From contig JAPPAV010000137.1 of the NCBI GenBank assembly GCA_026705345.1, positions 30,695 to 94,694 of the forward strand: DNA of 64,000 bases, read 5' to 3'. Below are positions 17,479 to 26,830 of the stretch, in pieces. Below the pieces are notes generated by a model. It was not told the origin of the DNA. It made no database searches and saw nothing but the letters and a program-made list of their open reading frames with translations. How positions within the stretch are numbered: the first letter of the stretch is position 1; every line of letters starts with the position of its first letter. The position numbers and the translations under genes are program-made. The stretch is from Gammaproteobacteria bacterium. GTDB lineage: Bacteria > Pseudomonadota > Gammaproteobacteria > Pseudomonadales > Azotimanducaceae.

Positions 17479-18666
17479 ATGAGTTGGCTCCTGCCTAGCC
17501 GGACGACGTTCAGGCGCTATCTGGGCCCGTTCTCGGTCGCCGTTGTGGGACTTGCGCTTATGGTCCTGATCGTGGCGACGGGGCCCGCGACGGAGTCGGA
17601 GGACGATGCGGCCCAGCCACCCCTCGTGCGTCTCTTGGAGGTGCGGCCCGGACCCGTACGCCTGACGGTGGCAGCGCACGGCGTGGTGCTGCCGAAGACC
17701 GAGAGCCGCCTAGTCGCCGAGGTTTCGGGTCGCATCGTGTCGGTTGCGGATTCCATGGTCTCCGGCGGTTTCTTTCGGCGCGGCGACGTGCTGGTCACGA
17801 TCGACCGCGTCGACTACGAACTGGCGCTGGAGCAGGCCCGCGCGCGCCTGTCTTCGGCTCGGAGCGAACTGGCGCAGGCGCGTCGGGCGTTTGTCCGGCA
17901 AGACCGGCTCACGGCGACGGATGCCGTCAGCGAATCGAACCGCGACGAAGCGGAAAACCGCCAAGTGCTTGCCGAGGCGAGCTTTCGCGAGGCGACTGCC
18001 CAGGAAAAACGTGCCGAACGGGATCTCGAGCGAACGCGCATCATCGCCCCGTATGACGGTCGCGTCCGAACGGAATTGGTGGATCCGGGCCAGTTCGTGA
18101 ACCGGGGCGAGACACTTGCCAATCTCTATTCGGTCGATGTTGCCGAGGTGCGCCTGCCGGTGCACGACGAGGACTTGGCGTTTCTGCCGGTGACCCTGGA
18201 CGGCGCGCTGGATTCCGCAGCCCGGCCCACCGTCGTACTACGCGCCCGGTTCGCCGGCCGCGAGCATGAATGGCAAGGCCGAATCGTGCGTACGGAGGGC
18301 GAACTCGATCCCGGGACCCGGATGGTCAAGATGATCGCCGAGGTAGAGCGGCCGTACGACCAGCCGGACGGCACGCCGCCGCTCACGGTGGGACTGTTCG
18401 TCGACGCCGAGATCGAAGGACGCGAGGTCGCCGACGCCGTCGTGCTGCCGCGCGGCGCGCTTCAGTCGGAACGGCATGTGCATGTGATCGGGGACGACGA
18501 CCGGCTTGCCGTACGGCCGGTGGACGTGTTGCGCCTGCTCGGCGAGGAAGCCTACGTTCTGGGTTTGCAGAGCGGCGAGAGGGTGTCCCTGACGCGGCTG
18601 CCGGGCGCAGTCGACGGACTGCGCGTACGGACGGCGAACAACGGGGGCGCAACGGAGCCGCTGTGA
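17479..18666 (+). CDS. RND efflux periplasmic adaptor subunit (second pair)
   Basis: A 395-residue membrane-fusion protein: N-terminal helix (SVAVVGLALMVLIVATGPA), lipoyl half (AHGVVLPKTESRLVAEVSG), then a hairpin (ALEQARARLSSARSELAQAR) closing with LERTRIIAPYDGRVRTELVD. The barrel domain contains DVAEVRLPVHDEDLAFL. An AAGGAC tract precedes the ATG. It begins 72 bases after the first permease, so a single transcript across all four RND genes is likely. Its stop overlaps the GTG of the next permease (GTGA at 18663-18666). It differs enough from the first adaptor that the two pairs are probably separate transporters. Confidence 0.9.
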   Translation: MSWLLPSRTTFRRYLGPFSVAVVGLALMVLIVATGPATESEDDAAQPPLVRLLEVRPGPVRLTVAAHGVVLPKTESRLVAEVSGRIVSVADSMVSGGFFRRGDVLVTIDRVDYELALEQARARLSSARSELAQARRAFVRQDRLTATDAVSESNRDEAENRQVLAEASFREATAQEKRAERDLERTRIIAPYDGRVRTELVDPGQFVNRGETLANLYSVDVAEVRLPVHDEDLAFLPVTLDGALDSAARPTVVLRARFAGREHEWQGRIVRTEGELDPGTRMVKMIAEVERPYDQPDGTPPLTVGLFVDAEIEGREVADAVVLPRGALQSERHVHVIGDDDRLAVRPVDVLRLLGEEAYVLGLQSGERVSLTRLPGAVDGLRVRTANNGGATEPL

Positions 18667-21600
18667 GACGCTTGGTCTCCTGGTTCGCCACCAATCCGGT
18701 GGCGACCAATCTGCTGGTCGTGTTCCTGCTTCTTGCGGGCATCGCATCGTTCGCGCGGATACCGGTGCAGATCTGGCCGGACCTCGACGTGCCAGTCATC
18801 AGCATCGTGGTCCCGTATCTCGGCGCTGCGCCCGAGGAGGTCGAAACGGCGGTTTGTGCCCGCATCGACGAAAAACTCGACGGCATCGAGGGCGTCGATC
18901 GCATTCGGTCCACGGCGGAGGAGGGGCGATGCCGGGTGTTGGTGGCATTGCTTTTCGATGCGGACCGGGCAGCCGCGCTGGCCGACGTCCAGAACCAGGT
19001 CAACGCCATCGATACCTTGCCGAAGGAGACGGAGACGCCGGTCGTGAGGCTACTGTCGTCAAGCGACGTGGTGGTCGAGGTGGCGGTCACGGGCCCGACG
19101 GACGAGAGAGACCTAAAGGAGCTGGCGCGCCGGGTGCGCAACGACCTGCTGGCCCTGCCGGCGGTTACGCGGGCGTCTATCGCCAACGTGCGGCCCTACG
19201 AGATTTCCATCGAGGTTTCCGAGACGTCCCTGCAGCGGAACCAGCTCACCTTCGATCAGGTCGCGAACGCCATTCGCGGCAACTCCCTCGACCTGCCGGG
19301 CGGGGCGGTCAAGACCGATCGGGGGGAACTGCTGCTGCGTACGCGAGGGCAGGCCGACGGCGGCGAGGAATTCTCCCGAATCGAAGTAACCACCCGCGAC
19401 GACGGGACGCGCGTGCTGCTTGAGGATGTCGCGCGCGTCGTGGACGGTTTCGCCGACACGGGGCAGGAGTTCAGGTTCGATGGACGCCCGGCGGCGCTGG
19501 TACGGGTTTCCCAAGTGGGAAACCAGGACCTGCGGGAGATCTCTGCCCAGGTCCGGCGCTATGTGGCCGAGTCCGGGGCCAAATACCCCGAGGACGTCAC
19601 CCTCACGGTCTGGAACGACCAATCGTCGTTGCTTGTGGAACGCTTGGCCACGTTGATCGACAGCGGGCTGCAAGGGCTATTGCTCGTGCTGGTGGTACTC
19701 GCATTGTTCCTGCGGCCCCACCTGGCGCTGTGGGTGGCAGCGGGCATCCCGATCGCACTGCTCGGTGCCGTGTTCCTACTGTTTTGCTTCGGGGTCTCGA
19801 TCGACGCGATCTCGCTCATCGGCTTCATACTGGTTCTTGGGCTCTTGGTCGACGACGCGGTCGTCGTTGGCGAGTCGGCCTATGTGGCGCAGCGCGAAGG
19901 GGCAGGGCAACTTGCGGGTGCCATCGAGGGTGCCCGACGGGTATTCGTACCCGTCACGTTCGGGGTCTTGACCACCGTGGCCGCGTTCGTCCCGATGCTT
20001 TTTTTGGCCGGCGTGGCCGGTCAATTCATGGCGGCAGTCGCGGCGCCGGTGATTTGCTGTCTGGCGTTTTCGCTGATCGAGTGCCACGTGATCCTGCCGC
20101 TGCATCTGGGACATCGGTCGGACTCCATGCCGCTCGGCGAGTTCGGCATTGCGCTCTTGGCCGTCGCGTTGCTCGCTGCGATCGTCCTGGCAGCGGATGG
20201 GCGCGACGCCATCGGCTTGGCGATCGGCGTTCTATGCCTGGTTCTGGCTGCACACATGAGCGGTGCACTGCGGTGGCTGGGGACGGCCTTCGCCCGCGTT
20301 CAGGTACGCTTCGAACGCGGGCTCGAGACGTTTATACAAGGCGCTTTCCGGCACCTGATCCAGTGGGCGCTTCGACGGCGGGCGCTGACGGTCACGTCCG
20401 GGTTCGTCGCGATCGGGCTGGCCCTCGCGGTGGTGGCGGGCGGTCACCTGCCGTTTTCTTTCCTTATTTCGGACCAGGGCGACCGGATCGTGGCCAAGCT
20501 GTCCATGCCGTTTGGTGTACCCGAGATCGAGACCGATCGCGCCCTCGCACAATTGGTCGCGTCGGCCCGGAATCTGCAGGCCGAGCTCGCGCGCGAACAC
20601 GGGGTGCCGATCATCACGCACATAGCCGAATCGCACGGCTCGCACCTGGCTGGCGGGACGGGCGGCGAAGACGCGGTCCCAACCGGAAGCCACCTTGGCG
20701 AGATCTACCTTCAGTTGTCGCCTTCGCAGCAGCGCGAGATTACGACCGTGGAGGTGGCTGACGCGTGGCGCAACGCGACGGGGGCGATCGAACATGCCGA
20801 GCAGCTTGTCTTCGTCACCGACTTCAGGCAGCTGGCCCCGGACATCGACATCCGGCTGTTCGGGGACAGCATGGACGACCTCAAGGCCGTTTCCGCCGCT
20901 GTGGAGGCCGAGCTGGCGGGCTACCCCGGCGTCCTCGAGGTTTCCAAATCGTTCCGGGAAGGCAAGGAGGAACTTTCCCTATCGCTTACCGACGCCGGCG
21001 CGGCGCTTGGACTTACGCTTTCCGACGTGGGGCGGCAGGTCCGTCAGGCTTTCTACGGCGAGGAAGCGCAACGCGTCCAGCGCGGCGAGGACGACCTACG
21101 CGTCATGGTTCGCTACCCGGCCGACGCGCGGCGTTCACTCGGCTCGTTGCAGTCGCTTCACCTGCGGACCCCCGCCGGCACGTACGTACCGTTCCGCACG
21201 GTGGCCGAAGTGGAATGGGGGCGGGGCATGCAATTGATCGAGCGCGTCGACAGCGTACGCTCCGTCAATGTTTCCGCCAAGGTCGACCTGAACCGGACAT
21301 CGGGCAATGCGGTGCTGGACGCGATGGCACCGTTCCTGGAAGCGACGATCGACGGGAATCCCGACCTTGGCTACGAGATCGAGAGCAACCGGGCCCTGCG
21401 GGAAACCGTGGCAAGCGCCGCCCCCCTGTTCCTGGCAGCGCTCGGTGCCGTATACGCCCTTCTCGCGATCCCGCTGCGCTCGTACCACCAGCCGCTCATC
21501 GTCATGGCGGTGCTGCCGTTCTGCTTCGTGGGCGCGGTGTTGGGGCACCTTCTGGCAATGATTCCGGGCATCGTACTCGGCTTTTCGATGCCGTCCGCCT

Positions 21601-23234
21601 TCGGGCTGTTGGCAGCCGGCGGGGTGGCGATCAATGCCTCGTTGGTGCTGCTGCACGGCGTGCAGCGCTTCCGTGCGGATGGGGATGCCGTGGAAGCCGC
21701 CCTGGAGAACGCGGCAGCGTTGAGGTGCCGACCGATTCTGATTACCACGGTGACGTCATTCGTCGGCCTCATGCCGTTGATGCTGACGCGCAGTCCCAGT
21801 GCCGCTCCGATGGTTCCCATGGTTGTTTCGCTGGCTTTTGGCATTGTGGTGTCCTCGGTGGCGGCGCTCGTCTTCGTACCGGCGCTTTGGCTTATTCTGC
21901 ACAGGGTTGGCACCGGAACCCGGCGGACGGCCACGAGTCTCCGCGACCTCGTCGGTAGGGCGCCGCGTATCGTCCAATGGCTGGCGCGCTACCCCTTTCT
22001 TCAGGACAGCCTGGAGAGCCGCGAGTTCACCGATCTCTTGATCGAGGACGAGGAGGGCTTGGATCCCGAAACCGCACGCATCGCTCGCACTGGCCTGGTC
22101 AGGCTCTACTATCAGCGAGAGTTCGACCGCCACGCGATGGGCGAGGAACTGTCGGCGATTGCCGGGCAGGCCCCCTCTACCGACGATCTTGTCGTCGAGA
22201 CACGGAACTGGGCCCAGCAGCGTGCGTTCCAGCTTGGCGCGCACATGCTGCGCGGCGCGGTGGAGCCACGCGAGGCCGCGCGACCGCTGTCGGACATCCT
22301 CGACGCCTGTCTGGTGCAGGCGCTGGCCGCCGTACGGCAGGACTTCGCCAAGGAGCATGGCCCGATGAGGGACCATTTGCTGGCCCTGGTGGCGCTTGAC
22401 GCGCACGGCCGGCGAGAGTTCGCCATCGGCGGTTCGCTCCGGCTGCTGTTCCTCTACGACTACCCTGATGGGGGAGCCGCGTCCCCGTCCGGGGCGCAGG
22501 CGTGGCATACATCGTTGCTGCAGCGCTTCCAACGCGTGTTCGGCGAACTGTCGCCTGCCGAGATGCTCTATGAGCCGTATCCGCCGTGGCACGGCGAAGG
22601 TCGAAGCCCCTCGGCGTATTCCCTTCGTGCTTTCGACGAGTATTACGCGGATAAACCGTCCGCAACTGATCTGCGTACGCTGGTGCATGCCCGCGTGGTA
22701 TTCGCCGACGGCGATCTTGGTGACGAATTCGAGAAGTCTCGGCAGGCAGCTCTTGGCCGGGAGCGGCGGCTCGACGCGGTTGGCGAAACGCTCACGGCGC
22801 TGCGGCCGAAACGGGGCGAGGGGCGATGGGAGGCATTGAATGCGCCCGGCGCGCTTGTCGACATCGAGCTGTTCGTCGAACATCTGTACCTGGTGGTCGC
22901 CGCTGCGGCACCGGGTTCCGCCATGGTCGCCGAGGGGCTGGTGGACACACTCGAGACTGGGGCGAAGCAAGGGCTGATCGACGCGACGGCGGCGGCCGAC
23001 TTGACCGCCGCCACACGGCTGTTGCAGAACTTCGACGGCTTCATGCGCATGGTGGGGGTTCACCAGGATCCCACGCTCTTGTCGCCGGAGGAGCAGTCCA
23101 CACTGGCACAAGCCTGCGACGCGGAAGCGCTCGAGGACTTGGCTCGATTGCTTGCCGCGACCCGACGACGTAGCGCGGCGCACATCGACACCTGGTTCTC
23201 GATGCATCGCGGTCGTGCCGAGACGGAAGAATAG
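18663..23234 (+). CDS. RND efflux permease fused to a degenerate GlnE-like nucleotidyltransferase domain
   Basis: A 1523-residue protein. Residues 1 to about 1090 are a complete HAE1-type RND permease: VVPYLGAAPEEVETAVCARI at the start of the porter domain, LGLLVDDAVVVGESAY with the TM4 Asp pair, and a final helix ending LVFVPALWLILHR. Residues about 1100-1505 follow the adenylyltransferase domain of GlnE in order: FLQDSLESREFTDLLI, RTGLVRLYYQREF, ALDAHGRREFAIGGSLRLL followed by FLYDY, SAYSLRAFDEYYA, LVHARVVFADGDLGDEFEKS, ALVDIELFVEHLYLV. GlnE has SDxD just before its FLxD; here those four positions read GSLR, with Ser1258 and Arg1260 replacing the metal-binding aspartates, so catalysis is unlikely. 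The extension sits on the cytoplasmic side after the last helix. The GTG start overlaps the adaptor stop. Confidence 0.85.
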   Translation: MRRLVSWFATNPVATNLLVVFLLLAGIASFARIPVQIWPDLDVPVISIVVPYLGAAPEEVETAVCARIDEKLDGIEGVDRIRSTAEEGRCRVLVALLFDADRAAALADVQNQVNAIDTLPKETETPVVRLLSSSDVVVEVAVTGPTDERDLKELARRVRNDLLALPAVTRASIANVRPYEISIEVSETSLQRNQLTFDQVANAIRGNSLDLPGGAVKTDRGELLLRTRGQADGGEEFSRIEVTTRDDGTRVLLEDVARVVDGFADTGQEFRFDGRPAALVRVSQVGNQDLREISAQVRRYVAESGAKYPEDVTLTVWNDQSSLLVERLATLIDSGLQGLLLVLVVLALFLRPHLALWVAAGIPIALLGAVFLLFCFGVSIDAISLIGFILVLGLLVDDAVVVGESAYVAQREGAGQLAGAIEGARRVFVPVTFGVLTTVAAFVPMLFLAGVAGQFMAAVAAPVICCLAFSLIECHVILPLHLGHRSDSMPLGEFGIALLAVALLAAIVLAADGRDAIGLAIGVLCLVLAAHMSGALRWLGTAFARVQVRFERGLETFIQGAFRHLIQWALRRRALTVTSGFVAIGLALAVVAGGHLPFSFLISDQGDRIVAKLSMPFGVPEIETDRALAQLVASARNLQAELAREHGVPIITHIAESHGSHLAGGTGGEDAVPTGSHLGEIYLQLSPSQQREITTVEVADAWRNATGAIEHAEQLVFVTDFRQLAPDIDIRLFGDSMDDLKAVSAAVEAELAGYPGVLEVSKSFREGKEELSLSLTDAGAALGLTLSDVGRQVRQAFYGEEAQRVQRGEDDLRVMVRYPADARRSLGSLQSLHLRTPAGTYVPFRTVAEVEWGRGMQLIERVDSVRSVNVSAKVDLNRTSGNAVLDAMAPFLEATIDGNPDLGYEIESNRALRETVASAAPLFLAALGAVYALLAIPLRSYHQPLIVMAVLPFCFVGAVLGHLLAMIPGIVLGFSMPSAFGLLAAGGVAINASLVLLHGVQRFRADGDAVEAALENAAALRCRPILITTVTSFVGLMPLMLTRSPSAAPMVPMVVSLAFGIVVSSVAALVFVPALWLILHRVGTGTRRTATSLRDLVGRAPRIVQWLARYPFLQDSLESREFTDLLIEDEEGLDPETARIARTGLVRLYYQREFDRHAMGEELSAIAGQAPSTDDLVVETRNWAQQRAFQLGAHMLRGAVEPREAARPLSDILDACLVQALAAVRQDFAKEHGPMRDHLLALVALDAHGRREFAIGGSLRLLFLYDYPDGGAASPSGAQAWHTSLLQRFQRVFGELSPAEMLYEPYPPWHGEGRSPSAYSLRAFDEYYADKPSATDLRTLVHARVVFADGDLGDEFEKSRQAALGRERRLDAVGETLTALRPKRGEGRWEALNAPGALVDIELFVEHLYLVVAAAAPGSAMVAEGLVDTLETGAKQGLIDATAAADLTAATRLLQNFDGFMRMVGVHQDPTLLSPEEQSTLAQACDAEALEDLARLLAATRRRSAAHIDTWFSMHRGRAETEE

Positions 23235-23264
23235 ACAGGGCAGGGACAGTTGGTAGCCGGCCGC

Positions 23265-24092
23265 ATGGCAGCCTCGATTCAATTCGCCTCCCCGGTAGCG
23301 GTGGACGCGCAAGCGCGTGCCGAGTACCTGGAGTTCGCCTACCGTCTGGCAGAACTTGCGGGCGAGGCGATACTGCCCCGGTTCCGGCGGCCCATCGCAG
23401 TGGACAACAAGAAGACGGGTGCGGACTACGACCCGGTGACCCAGGCAGACCGGGCGGCGGAACGCGCAATGCGGGACGAGATCCGCAATCACTATCCGGC
23501 ACACGGCATCCTCGGTGAAGAGTTCGGTTTCGAGAGCGGAGACGGCCTGACCTGGGTGCTGGATCCGATCGACGGAACGCGCGGTTTCGTGATGGGACTC
23601 CTGCACTGGGGAACCCTGGTGGCGCTCTTCGACGGCCAGCGGCCGGTGGTTGGGGTCATTCGTCAACCGGTGTTGGACGAGACGTTCGCCGGTGACGGTG
23701 CCCGGACGATCTACACCCGCGGACGGGAGGAGCGAGCGTTGGCGACGCGGCCTTGCCCGGACCTAGGCGAGGCGCTTGCCGGTACGACCGCACCCGAAAT
23801 GTTCCGCGCCGGACGGCAAGCGGCGGGTTTCGAACGCATCCGGCGACGAGCCCGCGGCATGCGCTACGGTACGGACTGCTATCTCTACGCGATGCTTGCC
23901 ATGGGACTTGCCGACTTGGTGATCGAAGCGAATCTGAAACCCTACGACGTTCAGGCGCTGATCCCCGTGGTCGAGGGAGCCGGCGGAATCATCACGGATT
24001 GGGATGGCGGCAACCCGGCGATGGGTGGGGAAGTGCTTGCCACGGGAGACGCCCGTTTGCACGAACGCGTATTGGCGGAACTTCGGGACTGA
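23265..24092 (+). CDS. Inositol-monophosphatase-family phosphatase, HisN-like (histidinol-phosphatase)
   Basis: A 275-residue Mg2+/Li+-sensitive phosphatase. Metal-site motifs are present: GILGEEFG, then LDPIDGTRGFVMG, and a C-terminal PYDVQALIPVVEGAGG in place of the WDxAA motif of true inositol monophosphatases. The DYDPVTQADRAAE segment and the YDVQALIP ending fit the histidinol-phosphate phosphatase (HisN) branch best. No histidine-biosynthesis genes are nearby, so another sugar or polyol phosphate remains possible. I start at the ATG at 23265; a TTG 15 bases upstream is also in frame. It follows the RND-GlnE gene by 30 bases and precedes a sulfatase by 11. Confidence 0.85.
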   Translation: MAASIQFASPVAVDAQARAEYLEFAYRLAELAGEAILPRFRRPIAVDNKKTGADYDPVTQADRAAERAMRDEIRNHYPAHGILGEEFGFESGDGLTWVLDPIDGTRGFVMGLLHWGTLVALFDGQRPVVGVIRQPVLDETFAGDGARTIYTRGREERALATRPCPDLGEALAGTTAPEMFRAGRQAAGFERIRRRARGMRYGTDCYLYAMLAMGLADLVIEANLKPYDVQALIPVVEGAGGIITDWDGGNPAMGGEVLATGDARLHERVLAELRD

Positions 24093-24103
24093 CGCGAACG
24101 GGG

Positions 24104-25627
24104 ATGCCAATACCAAACAAACCGCACATCGTGATTTTCAACCCCGACCAATGGCGTGGAGACGCCTTGGGCCATGTCGGCCATCCGGCGGTGAAGACAC
24201 CGAACATCGACCGGCTCGTGGCGGGCGAGGCGGTTTCCTTCGGTCAAGCGTTCGTCCAGGCCACCGTATGTACGCCGAGCCGGTGCTCGTTCATGACGGG
24301 CTGGTATCCCCACGTCCGGGGTCACCGCACTATGCACCACATGTTGAACCCAACCCTCGGGGAAACGAACCTGCTCAAGGTGCTCCGGGACCACGGCTAT
24401 TTCGTCTGGTGGGGCGGCAAGAACGACCTGGTGCCGGGGCAACTCGGTTCCGAAGCGCACTGCGATCTTCACTTCCGGCCTACGCCCGACGACTATGAAC
24501 GGTGGCGTGCCGCGCCGAAGCCCGGGGCCCACGGTGGCGACCTGGCCTGGCGCGGCGATCCGGATGGCGACAACTACTTCAGTTTCTTCAAGGGCCGCCT
24601 CGAGGCGCCCGACGGTGGCGTTTGGTTCGACGGCGATTGGGCCATGGTCCACGGCGCCATCGACTTCCTGGCGCGCTACGAAGGCGATCAGCCGTTGTGC
24701 CTGTTCCTGCCGCTCGGGTATCCGCATCCACCGTATTGCGTGGAAGAGCCTTGGTATTCGGTCACGAATCGGGGCGACGTTCCCGAACGCCATGTCTACG
24801 AGGACTGGGACGACAAACCCGGTCTGCTGACGGGTATCCGTGACGGCCAACATCTGACCGGCTGGACGGAGGATCGTTGGCGGGAGCTTCGCGCGACCTA
24901 CTACGGCATGTGCGCACGGGTGGACCACCAGTTCGGGATGGTGGTCCGGGCACTGCGCGATGCGGAGATGTTCGACGACAGTGCGGTGTTCCTTTTCTCC
25001 GACCACGGCGACTTCACGGGCGACTACGGCCTCGTGGAGAAGACCCAGAACACGTTCCAGGACTGCCTGAGCCGGGTTCCACTGATCGTGAAGCCGCCGG
25101 CGAGCGTCGCCGTCGTGCCGGGTGTTCGCCGTCAACTGGTCGAGTTGGTCGACTTTCCGGCGACGGTCTACGATCTCGCCGGGATCGACTGCGGCTACTG
25201 GCACTTTGGCCGCAGCTTGGCTGGCCTCTTCGACCACCCCGACCGCCCGCACCGGGATGCGGTATTCACCGAGGGCGGACGGCTCGTCGGTGAGGTCCAG
25301 GCCAGCGAGTACGAAAGCCTATCTGCTGGTACGGGTCTGGGTCTCTATTCGCCGCGCGTCAGCCTGCAGGTTGCCGAGTCGACCCCGCTGCCGCATACCA
25401 AGGCCGCGATGTGTCGCGACGAGCGTTTCAAGTACGTGCGCCGGGCGTTCGAGCTGGACGAGTTCTACGATCTGGCGGAGGATCCCGGCGAGACGCGGAA
25501 CCTGATCCTGGATCCGGGTTACCGTGACAAGATCACGCGCCTCAAGGAACGCATGCTGACCTGGTACATGGAGACCTGCGACGTGGTTCCGCTTGAGACG
25601 GACCGGCGAAACTTCGCCCGCGCTTGA
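24104..25627 (+). CDS. Sulfatase (arylsulfatase-type, Cys-FGly)
   Basis: A 507-residue alkaline-phosphatase-superfamily sulfatase. The formylglycine motif is CTPSR (Cys about residue 56) within TVCTPSRCSFMTGWYPH. Metal-site segments are FNPDQWRGD near the N-terminus and FLFSDHGDFTGDYGL in the C-terminal half. No signal peptide is apparent, so it is probably cytoplasmic. Activity needs Cys-to-formylglycine conversion by a maturase. The only FGE-fold protein in the window (48324-50384) lacks the catalytic cysteines and is not a candidate. The ATG is 11 bases after the HisN-like gene with GAACGGGG upstream, so the two are probably cotranscribed. Confidence 0.9.
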   Translation: MPIPNKPHIVIFNPDQWRGDALGHVGHPAVKTPNIDRLVAGEAVSFGQAFVQATVCTPSRCSFMTGWYPHVRGHRTMHHMLNPTLGETNLLKVLRDHGYFVWWGGKNDLVPGQLGSEAHCDLHFRPTPDDYERWRAAPKPGAHGGDLAWRGDPDGDNYFSFFKGRLEAPDGGVWFDGDWAMVHGAIDFLARYEGDQPLCLFLPLGYPHPPYCVEEPWYSVTNRGDVPERHVYEDWDDKPGLLTGIRDGQHLTGWTEDRWRELRATYYGMCARVDHQFGMVVRALRDAEMFDDSAVFLFSDHGDFTGDYGLVEKTQNTFQDCLSRVPLIVKPPASVAVVPGVRRQLVELVDFPATVYDLAGIDCGYWHFGRSLAGLFDHPDRPHRDAVFTEGGRLVGEVQASEYESLSAGTGLGLYSPRVSLQVAESTPLPHTKAAMCRDERFKYVRRAFELDEFYDLAEDPGETRNLILDPGYRDKITRLKERMLTWYMETCDVVPLETDRRNFARA

Positions 25628-25658
25628 TCGGCATCTTGACGGTATTCTCTCGAACACG

Positions 25659-26654
25659 ATGGACCCATTGATTCGACGGGCAGGCGAGATGCTCGACCGG
25701 TACGGGGCAGCCATGGCGGCAGCCAGGGACTTGCTCGACGGGCGTTTCACCCGGGCCGTCGAACTGATCGCGGGCCTCGACTCGATTCTGATTGTCACGG
25801 GATTGGGCAAGAGCGGTCTGGTCGCCAACAAGGTGGCCGCGACCTTGACGAGCACCGGAACGCAGGCAGCGTTCGTGCATCCCGTGGAGGCACTGCACGG
25901 CGATCTGGGGATCGTGCGGCCTGGATCGGCATTGCTTGCGCTATCCAAGAGCGGCAGCAACGAAGAAACCATCGCTTTCGCCCGGCAGTTCAAGGCCGTG
26001 ACCGGCGGTCAGGTCGTCTCGCTCACGGAACCCAACTCGAAACTCGCCGGCATCGCCGATATTGCCTTGGAGATACCGGCCTTGCCCGAGATCGACGAGT
26101 TCGACCTTGCGCCGACCACCAGCGCCGTCACGGCAATGGCCGTTTGCGACGTCCTGGCGATCCTCGTGCAACAGGCCAAGGGCCTGACCGAGCGCGACTT
26201 TGCTCGGTTCCACCCGAGTGGCAGGCTGGGGCGGCGGCTGCTCCTCTCCGTGGACGATGTCATGATCAAGGGGCAGGGGCTGCCGGTCATCGACACGTCC
26301 TCGCACTTTCCCGATCTGCTTTTCGCCATTTCCTCCAAGGGCATTGGCATGACCACCGTGGTGGACCAAGACGGGGCGTATGTCGGTGTCGTGACGGATG
26401 CCGACATCCGCAGGCTCCTGCTGCGTGGCGAACACGTCAATCGGCTGACGGTGGCCGAGTGTTTCGAACGCAGCCGTCGCGGCAGCGAAAGCTCGGCGCC
26501 GACGAACGTGGACGGCTCGGCATCTGCCGATACCAAGGCCATCGAGTGCCTGCGCCAGATGCAGGCCAACCAGATTACCGAACTGGTCATCCTCGACGAG
26601 GAACGACCCGTCGGAGTGGTCCGCCTCCAGGATCTGATCGCCGCCGGTCTCTAA
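25659..26654 (+). CDS. KpsF/GutQ-family sugar-phosphate isomerase (SIS + two CBS)
   Basis: A 331-residue protein, the usual length for arabinose-5-phosphate isomerase, which makes the precursor of Kdo for lipopolysaccharide. The SIS domain (about residues 20-170) contains VTGLGKSGLVANKVAATL, HPVEALHGDLG and LSKSGSNEET. A linker with FHPSGRLGRRLL leads to a CBS pair (about residues 200-331: DVMIKGQGLPVID, IGMTTVVDQDGAYVGVVTD, ITELVILDEERPVGVV). The family's GKSGH is GKSGL here, a minor deviation. The ATG at 25659 is preferred over an upstream in-frame start inside the sulfatase. It lies 31 bases after the sulfatase and is likely cotranscribed. Confidence 0.9.
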   Translation: MDPLIRRAGEMLDRYGAAMAAARDLLDGRFTRAVELIAGLDSILIVTGLGKSGLVANKVAATLTSTGTQAAFVHPVEALHGDLGIVRPGSALLALSKSGSNEETIAFARQFKAVTGGQVVSLTEPNSKLAGIADIALEIPALPEIDEFDLAPTTSAVTAMAVCDVLAILVQQAKGLTERDFARFHPSGRLGRRLLLSVDDVMIKGQGLPVIDTSSHFPDLLFAISSKGIGMTTVVDQDGAYVGVVTDADIRRLLLRGEHVNRLTVAECFERSRRGSESSAPTNVDGSASADTKAIECLRQMQANQITELVILDEERPVGVVRLQDLIAAGL

Positions 26655-26758
26655 CGCGGGTCGCCCGTAGATTCCCCGGCGTCACTCTCGTCGACCCGAT
26701 CAGGTGGGCGTGATGGCGATCGTGGCGAATCGCCGTAATTTGCGTAAGACAAAGCCCG

Positions 26759-26778
26759 ACTCGGCCCACTGGCCGAGT
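26759..26778. terminator. GC-rich hairpin without a T tract
   Basis: ACTCGGCC-CACT-GGCCGAGT is a perfect 8-bp stem with a 4-base loop, about 100 bases after the isomerase stop and 50 bases before the next small gene. No run of T follows, so it is at best a weak intrinsic terminator. It could also be a leader structure of the downstream gene. Confidence 0.35.
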
Positions 26779-26830
26779 TAGACGGCATAGGGTCGTTGGC
26801 GCTAATTCACGAACTTGATGGAGGTAAGCG

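Noticed and set aside
15850..17679. 609-residue open frame on the minus strand, antisense to the first RND permease
   Set aside because: The plus-strand frame encodes an intact RND protein with all motifs; the antisense frame is Arg/His-rich with no domain, as expected for a GC-rich shadow.
22381..22460. Active GlnE adenylyltransferase regulating glutamine synthetase
   Set aside because: Both metal-binding Asp of SDxD are replaced, only one adenylyltransferase-like half exists, and it is fused to a membrane pump.
21756..23666. 636-residue minus-strand open frame covering the GlnE-like tail
   Set aside because: Shadow of the permease fusion and phosphatase genes; the plus strand gives recognisable GlnE and phosphatase motifs, the minus strand none.
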